A DNA stretch of 64,000 nucleotides, from the NCBI RefSeq assembly GCF_000281895.1, contig NZ_CM001558.1:1058556-1122555 (forward strand), in the 5' to 3' direction. The notes below the pieces were generated by a model. It was not told the DNA's origin. It saw only the letters and a list, made by a program, of their open reading frames with translations, and ran no database searches. The position numbers and the translations under genes were made by a program. This document shows positions 51,055 to 64,000 of the stretch, in pieces. The first letter of the stretch is position 1. Each line of letters starts with the position of its first letter. The DNA is from Pseudomonas fluorescens Q2-87 (lineage in GTDB: Bacteria > Pseudomonadota > Gammaproteobacteria > Pseudomonadales > Pseudomonadaceae).

Positions 51055-52108
51055 GCTCGATCGCTACATCGGCAGCAGCGTGTTCATCGCGATCCTCGCG
51101 GTACTGGGGATCATTCTTGGCCTGGCGACCCTGTTCGCGTTCATCGATGAAATGAGCGACGTCAGCGACACTTACACCTTGATGGATGTCGCGAGCTACG
51201 TGCTGTTGACCGCGCCGCGCCGTCTCTACGACATGTTGCCGATGGCGGCACTGATCGGTTGCCTGATCGGCCTGGGCAGCCTGGCCAGCAACAGTGAGCT
51301 GACCATCATGCGCGCCGCTGGCGTGTCCATCGGTCGGATCGTCTGGGCGGTGATGAAGCCGATGCTGGTGCTGATGCTGGTGGGCCTGCTGATCGGCGAA
51401 TACATCGCCCCGGCGACCGAGAACACCGCGCAGGCCAACCGATCCCTGGCCCAGGGCGGTGGCGATGCGCAAAGCGCCAAGCATGGCCTGTGGCACCGCC
51501 AGGGTGACGAGTTCATCCACATCAACTCGGTCCAGCCCAACGGCGTGCTTTATGGCGTGACCCGGTATCGTTTCGACGACCAGCGGCACATGCTCTCGTC
51601 GAGCTTTGCCAAACGCGCCAATTTTGCCGAGGATCACTGGCAATTGACCGATGTCACCACCACGCTCTTCCATGACAAGCGCACCGAGGTGGTCGCTGCC
51701 CCGCAAGAGCGCTGGGACGTGTCGATCAGCCCGCAATTGCTCAGCACCGTGGTGATGGCGCCGGAATCCCTGTCGATTACCGGTTTGTGGGGCTATATCC
51801 ATTACCTGGCGGACCAGGGCCTGAACAATGGCCGCTACTGGCTGGCTTTTTGGGTCAAGGTGTTGCAACCGCTGGTCACCGCCGCCCTGGTATTGATGGC
51901 GATTTCCTTCATCTTCGGCCCGCTGCGCTCGGTGACCCTGGGGCAACGGGTGTTTACTGGCGTGCTGGTGGGCTTCACGTTCCGTATTGCCCAGGACCTG
52001 CTGGGTCCTTCGAGCCTGGTGTTCGGTTTCTCGCCGCTGTTTGCAGTGCTGGTCCCTGCCGGTATCTGCGCGTTGGCCGGGCTCTGGCTGCTGCGTCGGG
52101 CGGGTTGA
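51047..52108 (+). CDS. lptG: LPS export ABC transporter permease LptG
   Basis: The 353-residue partner permease. It has the N-terminal helix (VFIAILAVLGIILGLATLFAFI), the family DMLPMAALIGCLIGLGSLA, a periplasmic jellyroll domain in the middle, and C-terminal helices ending in LLRRAG. The GTG start overlaps the lptF end by 8 bp, so the two are cotranslated. Confidence 0.94.
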   Translation: MVKLDRYIGSSVFIAILAVLGIILGLATLFAFIDEMSDVSDTYTLMDVASYVLLTAPRRLYDMLPMAALIGCLIGLGSLASNSELTIMRAAGVSIGRIVWAVMKPMLVLMLVGLLIGEYIAPATENTAQANRSLAQGGGDAQSAKHGLWHRQGDEFIHINSVQPNGVLYGVTRYRFDDQRHMLSSSFAKRANFAEDHWQLTDVTTTLFHDKRTEVVAAPQERWDVSISPQLLSTVVMAPESLSITGLWGYIHYLADQGLNNGRYWLAFWVKVLQPLVTAALVLMAISFIFGPLRSVTLGQRVFTGVLVGFTFRIAQDLLGPSSLVFGFSPLFAVLVPAGICALAGLWLLRRAG

Positions 52109-52137
52109 CCCGGATTTCTTGTGGTGAGCGGGCTCTT

Positions 52138-52260
52138 GTGGCGAGGGAGCTTGCTCCCGCTGGACTGCGCAGCAGTCCCCTACACCCTGCCTGACCTATA
52201 GCCGTGGCGGATAAATCGAGGGCCGCTTCGCAGCCCAGCGGGAGCAAGCTCCCTCGCCAC
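52138..52260. repeat. REPIN, family B, long linker
   Basis: Inverted family B REPs between lptG and lepA, in a 256-bp gap; the inner CTGCGCAGCAG and CGCTTCGCAG segments match those of the copies at 49591 and 58497. Confidence 0.85.
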
Positions 52261-52364
52261 AAGAGCTCATCGACAGGCGAACGTGACGCTTGCGCGGTCT
52301 ATCAGGTACAATTCCCGGCTATTTTTCGGCGGGCCATGCCTGCAGCCTTTTTGAGTGTTGATCC

Positions 52365-54164
52365 GTGAGTGATTTGAGTCATATCCGCAATTTCTCCATC
52401 ATCGCCCACATTGACCATGGCAAGTCGACGCTGGCCGATCGCTTCATCCAGATGTGCGGCGGCCTGGCCGAGCGTGAAATGGAAGCCCAGGTCCTGGATT
52501 CCATGGACCTCGAGCGTGAGCGCGGGATCACCATCAAGGCCCACAGCGTTACCCTCTATTACAAGGCTCGCGACGGCGTTACCTATCAGCTGAACTTCAT
52601 CGATACCCCGGGCCACGTCGACTTCACCTATGAAGTCAGCCGGTCGCTGGCGGCCTGTGAAGGTGCGTTGCTGGTGGTCGATGCCGGCCAGGGTGTCGAA
52701 GCCCAATCGGTTGCCAACTGCTACACGGCCATCGAGCAGGGCCTGGAAGTCATGCCGGTGCTGAACAAGATCGACCTGCCCCAGGCCGATCCGGACCGGG
52801 TGAAGGAAGAAATCGAGAAAATCATCGGCATCGACGCCACCGACGCGGTCACGTGCAGCGCCAAGACCGGCCTGGGCGTGGATGAAGTGCTCGAGCGCCT
52901 GGTGACCACCATCCCCGCGCCAACCGGCAATATCGAAGATCCGCTGCAAGCGTTGATCATCGATTCCTGGTTCGACAACTACCTGGGCGTGGTTTCCCTG
53001 GTTCGCGTGCGCCATGGCCGCGTGAAGAAGGGCGACAAGATCCTGGTCAAGTCCACCGGCAAGATCCACCTGGTGGACAGCGTCGGTGTATTCAACCCCA
53101 AGCACACCGCCACCGTTGACCTGAAGGCCGGTGAAGTGGGCTTCATCATCGCCGGTATCAAGGACATCCACGGGGCGCCGGTCGGCGATACCCTGACCTT
53201 GAGCACCACCCCCGACGTCGATGTGCTACCCGGTTTCAAACGTATCCAGCCACAGGTCTATGCCGGCCTGTTCCCGGTCAGCTCCGACGACTTCGAGGAT
53301 TTCCGCGAAGCCCTGCAAAAGCTGACCCTGAACGACTCGTCCCTGCAGTACACCCCGGAAAGCTCCGACGCCCTGGGCTTCGGCTTCCGTTGCGGGTTCC
53401 TGGGCATGCTGCACATGGAAATCATCCAGGAGCGCCTGGAGCGCGAGTACGACCTGGACCTGATCACCACGGCGCCAACCGTAATCTTCGAGCTGCTGCT
53501 CAAGAACGGCGAAACCATCTACGTCGACAACCCGTCCAAGCTGCCGGACCTGTCGGCCATCGAAGACATGCGCGAGCCGATCGTGCGGGCGAACATCCTT
53601 GTGCCTCAGGAGCACCTGGGCAACGTCATTACCCTGTGCATTGAAAAGCGCGGCGTGCAGCACGACATGTTGTTCCTCGGCTCGCAGGTCCAGGTGACCT
53701 ACGACCTGCCGATGAACGAAGTGGTGCTGGACTTCTTCGACCGCCTGAAATCCACCAGTCGCGGCTATGCTTCGCTGGACTATCATTTCGATCGCTACCA
53801 ATCGGCTAATCTGGTGAAACTGGATGTGCTGATCAACGGCGAGAAAGTCGATGCCCTGGCATTGATCGTGCACCGGGACAACGCGCACTACAAAGGTCGT
53901 GCGTTGACCGAGAAGATGAAAGAACTGATTCCGCGGCAGATGTTCGACGTGGCAATCCAGGCCGCCATTGGTGGGCAGATTGTGGCGCGTACAACCGTCA
54001 AGGCGCTCAGAAAGAACGTATTGGCCAAATGCTACGGTGGCGACGTCAGCCGTAAGCGCAAGCTGTTGGAAAAGCAGAAGGCCGGTAAAAAACGCATGAA
54101 GCAGGTCGGCAACGTGGAAATTCCACAGGAAGCCTTCCTTGCGGTGCTCAGGTTGGATAGTTAG
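52365..54164 (+). CDS. lepA: elongation factor 4 LepA
   Basis: A 599-residue translational GTPase that acts on ribosomes during initiation or under stress. G1 is AHIDHGKST, the switch II region is DTPGHVDF, and NKID provides G4. The C-terminal domain typical of LepA ([33 protein letters not shown]) is intact. The start is GTG. It begins the lepA-lepB-rnc-era-recO-pdxJ series. Confidence 0.96.
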   Translation: MSDLSHIRNFSIIAHIDHGKSTLADRFIQMCGGLAEREMEAQVLDSMDLERERGITIKAHSVTLYYKARDGVTYQLNFIDTPGHVDFTYEVSRSLAACEGALLVVDAGQGVEAQSVANCYTAIEQGLEVMPVLNKIDLPQADPDRVKEEIEKIIGIDATDAVTCSAKTGLGVDEVLERLVTTIPAPTGNIEDPLQALIIDSWFDNYLGVVSLVRVRHGRVKKGDKILVKSTGKIHLVDSVGVFNPKHTATVDLKAGEVGFIIAGIKDIHGAPVGDTLTLSTTPDVDVLPGFKRIQPQVYAGLFPVSSDDFEDFREALQKLTLNDSSLQYTPESSDALGFGFRCGFLGMLHMEIIQERLEREYDLDLITTAPTVIFELLLKNGETIYVDNPSKLPDLSAIEDMREPIVRANILVPQEHLGNVITLCIEKRGVQHDMLFLGSQVQVTYDLPMNEVVLDFFDRLKSTSRGYASLDYHFDRYQSANLVKLDVLINGEKVDALALIVHRDNAHYKGRALTEKMKELIPRQMFDVAIQAAIGGQIVARTTVKALRKNVLAKCYGGDVSRKRKLLEKQKAGKKRMKQVGNVEIPQEAFLAVLRLDS

Positions 54165-54169
54165 GTCCT

Positions 54170-55024
54170 ATGTCGCTAAATTTCCCGCTGTTGCTGGTTA
54201 TCGCCGTGTTTGTCTGCGGTCTGTTGGCGTTGCTTGATCTGTTGTTCCTGGCGCCCCGGCGTCGGGCGGCCATCGCCTCTTATCAGGGCAGCGTCAGCCA
54301 GCCTGATGGCGTGGTGGTCGAAAAGCTCAGCAAGGAACCGCTGCTGGTCGAATACGGCAAGTCGTTCTTTCCGGTGCTGTTCATCGTGCTGGTGCTGCGC
54401 TCGTTCCTGGTGGAACCGTTCCAGATCCCGTCCGGCTCGATGAAGCCGACCCTGGACGTGGGCGATTTCATCCTGGTGAACAAGTTCTCCTACGGCATTC
54501 GCCTGCCAGTGATCGACAAGAAGGTCATCGAGGTGGGTGACCCGCAACGCGGCGATGTGATGGTGTTCCGCTTCCCGAGCGACCCGAACGTCAACTACAT
54601 CAAGCGCGTGGTCGGCCTGCCGGGCGACACAATCCGCTACACCGCCGACAAGCGCCTGTTTGTCAATGGCGAATCGGTGGCCGAGCAATTGCTCGGCTCC
54701 GAGCCGGGCACGCTGGGCAGTGCCGAGCTCTACCGGGAAAAACTCGGCGAGGCCGAACACCTGATCCGCAAGGAAATGAGCCGTTACCGCGCTACTCCGG
54801 ACCATACGTGGACCGTGCCGGCGGGGCACTATTTCATGATGGGCGACAACCGCGACAACTCCAACGACAGCCGTTACTGGGATGATCCGAACATTCCCAA
54901 GAACCTGCTGGGCATGGTCCCCGACCGGAACATCGTCGGCAAGGCCTTTGCAGTCTGGATGAGCTGGCCGGAACCCAAACTCAGTCACCTGCCGAATTTC
55001 TCGCGGGTTGGCCTGATCAAGTAA
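54170..55024 (+). CDS. lepB: signal peptidase I LepB
   Basis: A 284-residue membrane protease that cleaves Sec signal peptides. Two N-terminal transmembrane segments are followed by the catalytic Ser90 in PSGSMKPT and the general base Lys145 in YIKRVVGLPGD; GDNRDNSNDSR is box E. It starts 5 bp after lepA. Immediately after its stop is a hairpin, not the DUF4845 gene usually found in Pseudomonas. Confidence 0.96.
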   Translation: MSLNFPLLLVIAVFVCGLLALLDLLFLAPRRRAAIASYQGSVSQPDGVVVEKLSKEPLLVEYGKSFFPVLFIVLVLRSFLVEPFQIPSGSMKPTLDVGDFILVNKFSYGIRLPVIDKKVIEVGDPQRGDVMVFRFPSDPNVNYIKRVVGLPGDTIRYTADKRLFVNGESVAEQLLGSEPGTLGSAELYREKLGEAEHLIRKEMSRYRATPDHTWTVPAGHYFMMGDNRDNSNDSRYWDDPNIPKNLLGMVPDRNIVGKAFAVWMSWPEPKLSHLPNFSRVGLIK

Positions 55025-55032
55025 TCACACAC

Positions 55033-55053
55033 GGCGCTGTTGAACACAGCGCC
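55033..55053 (+). other. hairpin after lepB
   Basis: A GGCGCTGT / ACAGCGCC perfect 8-bp stem with a 5-nt loop starts 8 bp after the lepB stop. There is no T run, so it is a poor terminator. RNase III, encoded next, is known to autoregulate by cutting hairpins in its own leader; this stem may serve that purpose (inference). Confidence 0.5.
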
Positions 55054-55207
55054 GAATGCATTTCTGGAGCCTGCACAAGGCGCCCGAAGGCATGAAGCCA
55101 ACGATAGTCAGGACGTTATTTTTGAACACAGCGTTAATTGTCCCAAGCCAACGGTGCCTCGGCGCCGTGGCGGTGGAATCCAGCCACGAACTCAGCGTGG
55201 GTAAACC

Positions 55208-55897
55208 GTGAGCGTTTCTCTTAGCCGTCTCGAGCGTCAGCTCGGCTACACCTTCAAGGATCAGGAACTGATGCTCCTGGCCCTCACTCACCGCAGTTTT
55301 GCCGGGCGCAACAACGAGCGCCTGGAATTCCTCGGTGATGCCATCCTCAACTTTGTGGCCGGCGAGGCGCTGTTCGAGCGCTTCCCGTTGGCTCGCGAAG
55401 GCCAGTTGTCGCGTTTGCGCGCACGATTGGTGAAAGGTGAGACCCTGGCCGTACTGGCCCGTGGTTTTGACCTGGGCGATTACCTGCGCCTGGGCTCCGG
55501 CGAGTTGAAAAGTGGCGGTTTCCGTCGCGAGTCGATCCTGGCCGATGCCCTGGAAGCGTTGATTGGTGCGATCTACCTGGACGCCGGCATGGAAATGGCG
55601 CGCGAACGCGTGCTGGCCTGGCTGACCTCCGAGATCGACAGCCTGACGCTGGTGGACACCAACAAGGATCCGAAGACCCGTTTGCAGGAGTTCCTGCAAT
55701 CGCGCAGTTGCGAACTACCGCGCTACGAAGTCGTGGATATCCAGGGTGAGCCGCATTGCCGAACCTTCTTCGTCGAATGCGAAGTTGTCTTACTGAATGA
55801 AAAAAGCCGGGGTCAGGGTGTGAGTCGTCGTATTGCCGAACAGGTAGCGGCCGCCGCAGCACTGATTGCCCTGGGCGTGGAGAATGGCAATGACTGA
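55208..55897 (+). CDS. rnc: ribonuclease III
   Basis: A 229-residue double-strand-specific RNase. The catalytic signature [13 protein letters not shown] is in the N-terminal nuclease domain and the dsRNA-binding domain covers about residues 155-225 ([10 protein letters not shown]...[12 protein letters not shown]). The start is GTG. It overlaps era by 8 bp, a conserved arrangement that couples rRNA processing with ribosome maturation. Confidence 0.95.
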   Translation: MSVSLSRLERQLGYTFKDQELMLLALTHRSFAGRNNERLEFLGDAILNFVAGEALFERFPLAREGQLSRLRARLVKGETLAVLARGFDLGDYLRLGSGELKSGGFRRESILADALEALIGAIYLDAGMEMARERVLAWLTSEIDSLTLVDTNKDPKTRLQEFLQSRSCELPRYEVVDIQGEPHCRTFFVECEVVLLNEKSRGQGVSRRIAEQVAAAAALIALGVENGND

Positions 55898-56792
55898 TAC
55901 AACTGTGACCCGTTGCGGCTACGTCGCCATCGTTGGCCGGCCGAACGTGGGCAAGTCCACATTGCTGAACCACATCCTCGGGCAGAAGCTGGCGATTACC
56001 TCGCGCAAGCCCCAGACCACTCGACACAACATGCTCGGTATCAAGACCGAAGGCGATGTCCAGGCGATCTACGTCGACACCCCGGGCATGCACAAGGGTG
56101 GCGAAAAGGCCCTGAACCGCTACATGAACAAGACTGCTTCGGCGGCGTTGAAAGACGTCGACGTAGTGATCTTCGTGGTCGATCGCACCAAGTGGACCGA
56201 CGAAGACCAGATGGTCCTCGAGCGCGTCCAGTACGTGACGGGCCCGTTGATCGTGGCGCTGAACAAGACCGATCGTATCGAAGACAAGGCTGAGCTGATG
56301 CCGCACCTGAGTTGGTTGCAGGAGCAGTTGCCGAACGCCCAGATCATCCCGATTTCTGCCCAGCACGGTCATAACCTCGACGCGCTGGAGCGGGTGATTG
56401 CCGAACACTTGCCGGAAAATGATCACTTCTTCCCCGAAGACCAGATCACCGACCGCAGCAGCCGTTTCCTCGCCGCTGAACTGGTGCGCGAGAAAATAAT
56501 GCGCCAGATGGGCGCCGAGCTGCCGTACCAGATCACCGTCGAGATCGAAGAGTTCAAGCAACAGGGCAAGACCCTGCATATCCATGCGTTGATTCTCGTC
56601 GAGCGTGACGGCCAGAAGAAAATCATCATTGGCGACAAGGGCGAGCGCATCAAGCGCATCGGCACCGAGGCGCGCAAGGACATGGAGCTGCTGTTCGACT
56701 CCAAGATCATGCTCAACCTGTGGGTCAAGGTGAAGGGCGGCTGGTCCGATGATGAGCGGGCGCTGCGTTCGCTGGGTTACGGCGACCTGTAA
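55890..56792 (+). CDS. era: GTPase Era
   Basis: A 300-residue GTPase that binds the 3' end of 16S rRNA and assists 30S assembly. GTPase motifs: GRPNVGKST (G1), DTPGMH (G3), NKTD (G4). The C-terminal KH domain shows [24 protein letters not shown]. The start [10 protein letters not shown] overlaps the rnc end; eight codons upstream in frame belong to rnc. Confidence 0.95.
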   Translation: MTDTTVTRCGYVAIVGRPNVGKSTLLNHILGQKLAITSRKPQTTRHNMLGIKTEGDVQAIYVDTPGMHKGGEKALNRYMNKTASAALKDVDVVIFVVDRTKWTDEDQMVLERVQYVTGPLIVALNKTDRIEDKAELMPHLSWLQEQLPNAQIIPISAQHGHNLDALERVIAEHLPENDHFFPEDQITDRSSRFLAAELVREKIMRQMGAELPYQITVEIEEFKQQGKTLHIHALILVERDGQKKIIIGDKGERIKRIGTEARKDMELLFDSKIMLNLWVKVKGGWSDDERALRSLGYGDL

Positions 56793-56819
56793 TCCGTCCG
56801 GCGGTACACCACGGACCTT

Positions 56820-56907
56820 GTGGGAGCGGGCTTGCTCGCGAATGCGTCCTGTCAGTTGGCATCATTGTTAACTGACACACCGCATTCGCGAGCAAGCCCG
56901 CTCCCAC
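56820..56907. repeat. REPIN, family A, between era and recO
   Basis: Inverted family A REPs lie inside an otherwise tightly packed operon; era-recO spacing is 168 bp because of it. Confidence 0.85.
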
Positions 56908-56960
56908 ATTGGTTTTGGGTCGTTTATCAAATTGTGCTCCGTCAGCGAGACTTCATTCCC

Positions 56961-57650
56961 ATGCCCCCAACCCAACCCCTCGCCCAATCCGCCTACGTCC
57001 TCCACAGCCGCGCCTACCGCGAAAGCAGTGCCTTGGTGGATTTCCTCACGCCCCAAGGGCGGCTGCGGGCGGTGTTGCGGGCGGCGCGGGGCAAGGCCGG
57101 GACGCTGGCGCGGCCGTTCGTGCCGCTGGAAGTGGAGTTTCGCGGGCGGGGTGAGCTGAAGAACGTCGGTCGCATGGAAAGCAACGGCGTTGCAGCGTGG
57201 CTCAATGGCGAGGCACTTTTCAGTGGTTTATACCTCAATGAACTGCTGATCCGCCTGCTGCCCGCCGAGGACCCCCATCCTGCGGTCTTCGATCATTACG
57301 CCGCCACATTGCTGGCCCTGGCCGAAGGCCGTCCACTGGAGCCGCTGCTGCGCTCGTTCGAATGGCGGCTGCTGGATGACTTGGGTTATGGCTTCGCCCT
57401 CGACACGGACCTGCACGGCGAGCCCATCGCCGTCGACGGCCTGTACCGCTTGCAAGTGGATGCCGGCCTGGAGCAGGTCTACCTGTTGCAACCCGGGCTG
57501 TTCAACGGCGCAGAGCTGCTGGCCATGGCCGAGGCAGACTGGACTGCGCCGGGCGCGCTGTCGGCGGCCAAGCGCCTGATGCGCCAAGCCCTGGCGGTTC
57601 ACCTGGGCGGCAAGCCGCTGGTCAGTCGCGAGCTGTTTCGCAAGCCCTGA
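56961..57650 (+). CDS. recO: DNA repair protein RecO
   Basis: A 229-residue protein of the RecFOR pathway that loads RecA on SSB-coated DNA. The N-terminal OB fold begins [30 protein letters not shown], with a C-terminal helical part. The start is [11 protein letters not shown]; the open frame upstream is only REPIN. No zinc Cys cluster, as in other gammaproteobacterial RecO proteins. Confidence 0.93.
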   Translation: MPPTQPLAQSAYVLHSRAYRESSALVDFLTPQGRLRAVLRAARGKAGTLARPFVPLEVEFRGRGELKNVGRMESNGVAAWLNGEALFSGLYLNELLIRLLPAEDPHPAVFDHYAATLLALAEGRPLEPLLRSFEWRLLDDLGYGFALDTDLHGEPIAVDGLYRLQVDAGLEQVYLLQPGLFNGAELLAMAEADWTAPGALSAAKRLMRQALAVHLGGKPLVSRELFRKP

Positions 57651-57699
57651 TCAACCCGTATGCTGTGGGCCGACTATTTGCTTATTCAGGAGCCTTTTC

Positions 57700-58443
57700 G
57701 TGAGCACCAGCAATCGCATTCTTCTCGGCGTGAACATCGACCATGTCGCCACGCTGCGCCAGGCCCGCGGTACGCGCTACCCGGACCCGGTCAAGGCCGC
57801 ACTGGACGCCGAAGAGGCGGGCGCCGACGGCATCACCGTGCACCTGCGTGAAGACCGCCGCCATATCCAGGAGCGCGACGTGCTGCTGCTCAAGGACGTG
57901 CTGCAAACCCGCATGAACTTTGAAATGGGCGTAACCGAAGAAATGATGGCGTTCGCCGAGCGCATCCGTCCGGCGCACATCTGCCTGGTGCCGGAGACGC
58001 GCCAGGAGCTGACCACCGAAGGCGGCCTGGATGTGGCGGGGCAAGAGTCGCGGATCAGCTTGGCGGTGGAACGGCTGGCGAAGCTCGGCGCTGAAGTGTC
58101 GCTGTTCATCGATGCCGATGAGCGGCAGATCGAAGCGGCCAAGCGCGTCGGCGCCCCGGCCATCGAATTGCATACCGGTCGTTATGCCGATGCCGACACG
58201 CCCACCGATGTGGCCGACGAGCTGCAACGAGTCGCTGATGGAGTCAGCTTCGGCCTGGCCCAAGGTCTGATCGTCAACGCCGGCCATGGCCTGCACTACC
58301 ACAACGTCGAAGCCGTCGCGGCGATCAAAGGCATCAACGAACTGAACATCGGCCACGCGCTGGTGGCCCATGCGTTGTTTGTCGGGTTCAAGTCGGCTGT
58401 GTCGGAAATGAAAGCGCTGATCCTGGCTGCCGCGAAGTCCTGA
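57700..58443 (+). CDS. pdxJ: pyridoxine 5'-phosphate synthase PdxJ
   Basis: A 247-residue TIM-barrel enzyme that condenses 1-deoxyxylulose-5-phosphate with 3-amino-2-oxopropyl phosphate in vitamin B6 synthesis. Conserved: [54 protein letters not shown]. The start is GTG at 57700 with AGGAG upstream. It ends the lepA-pdxJ series. Confidence 0.95.
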   Translation: MSTSNRILLGVNIDHVATLRQARGTRYPDPVKAALDAEEAGADGITVHLREDRRHIQERDVLLLKDVLQTRMNFEMGVTEEMMAFAERIRPAHICLVPETRQELTTEGGLDVAGQESRISLAVERLAKLGAEVSLFIDADERQIEAAKRVGAPAIELHTGRYADADTPTDVADELQRVADGVSFGLAQGLIVNAGHGLHYHNVEAVAAIKGINELNIGHALVAHALFVGFKSAVSEMKALILAAAKS

Positions 58444-58496
58444 CCGCAGCCACAAGACCCAATGTGGCTGCTCAATTAAGGCTTGCCTGATTCATT

Positions 58497-58619
58497 GTGG
58501 CGAGGGAGCTTGCTCCCGCTGGGCTGCGCAGCAGCCCCGTGGATCTGTCAGACACACCGGGTTGTCAGGGAGTTATTAGGGCCGCTTCGCGCCCCAGCGG
58601 GAGCAAGCTCCCTCGCCAC
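58497..58619. repeat. REPIN, family B, long linker
   Basis: Inverted family B REPs between the convergent pdxJ and mltF genes. It probably also limits read-through, since no T-tailed terminator is evident there. Confidence 0.85.
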
Positions 58620-58653
58620 GGGATCATCACAGCATCAGGATGGTGCACGGCCA

Positions 58654-64000
<5,347 letters not shown>

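Noticed and set aside
55033..55053. Rho-independent terminator after lepB
   Set aside because: The stem is perfect but no T tract follows, so it is recorded only as a hairpin.

Overview
The window comes from a fluorescent-group Pseudomonas chromosome (P. fluorescens-like). The evidence is the high-GC codon use, the close match of nearly every protein to Pseudomonas families, gene neighbourhoods shared with P. aeruginosa, and about twenty REP/REPIN palindromes of two families typical of this group. Nothing in it looks like phage, plasmid or insertion sequence. There are no rRNA or tRNA genes and no CRISPR array.

Layout. 1-1.6 kb: a short-chain dehydrogenase and a small membrane protein (minus strand). 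1.7-18.4 kb: a complete twelve-gene alginate operon on the minus strand, algD-alg8-alg44-algK-algE-algG-algX-algL-algI-algJ-algF-algA, ending in a strong terminator. It is preceded by an AT-rich, apparently regulatory stretch of about 0.8 kb. 19-24.5 kb: yaaA, a degenerate polysaccharide deacetylase, a PIN-PhoH ATPase and moaCDE. 24.7-28.7 kb: the D-arginine catabolic locus, with a periplasmic binding protein facing dauB-dauA-dauR. 28.8-31 kb: rhlB and a carboxylesterase. 31.1-35.6 kb: the aapJQMP amino-acid ABC transporter, behind a sigma-54-like promoter. 35.7-36.5 kb: an mqsRA toxin-antitoxin pair. 36.6-42.7 kb: a FadR-type regulator with an MFS transporter, an NTF2-like protein, a GIY-YIG protein, a glutathione S-transferase, a glutaredoxin-like protein, ndpA and an HU gene. 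42.8-49.5 kb (minus): rlmF, valS, a small hypothetical, holC and pepA. 49.9-52.1 kb: lptFG. 52.4-58.4 kb: lepA-lepB-rnc-era-recO-pdxJ. 58.6-64 kb: mltF divergent from purL, which runs off the right edge.

How the genes work together. AlgA and AlgD make GDP-mannuronate. Alg8 and Alg44 polymerise it under c-di-GMP control. AlgK, AlgE, AlgG, AlgX and AlgL form the periplasmic and outer-membrane modification and export complex. AlgI, AlgJ and AlgF, with AlgX, acetylate the polymer. DauA and DauB together convert D-arginine to L-arginine under DauR. LptF and LptG are the permease of the LPS export ABC transporter.

The most notable observations are: (i) a REPIN inserted in frame in the signal-peptide region of algK; (ii) one shared inverted-repeat motif in front of both dauB and the opposing binding-protein gene, a good DauR operator candidate; (iii) an unusual promoter region upstream of algD; (iv) two near-identical, outward-arranged REP pairs bracketing the binding-protein gene; (v) a 9-bp tandem repeat forming the 3' end of dauR.
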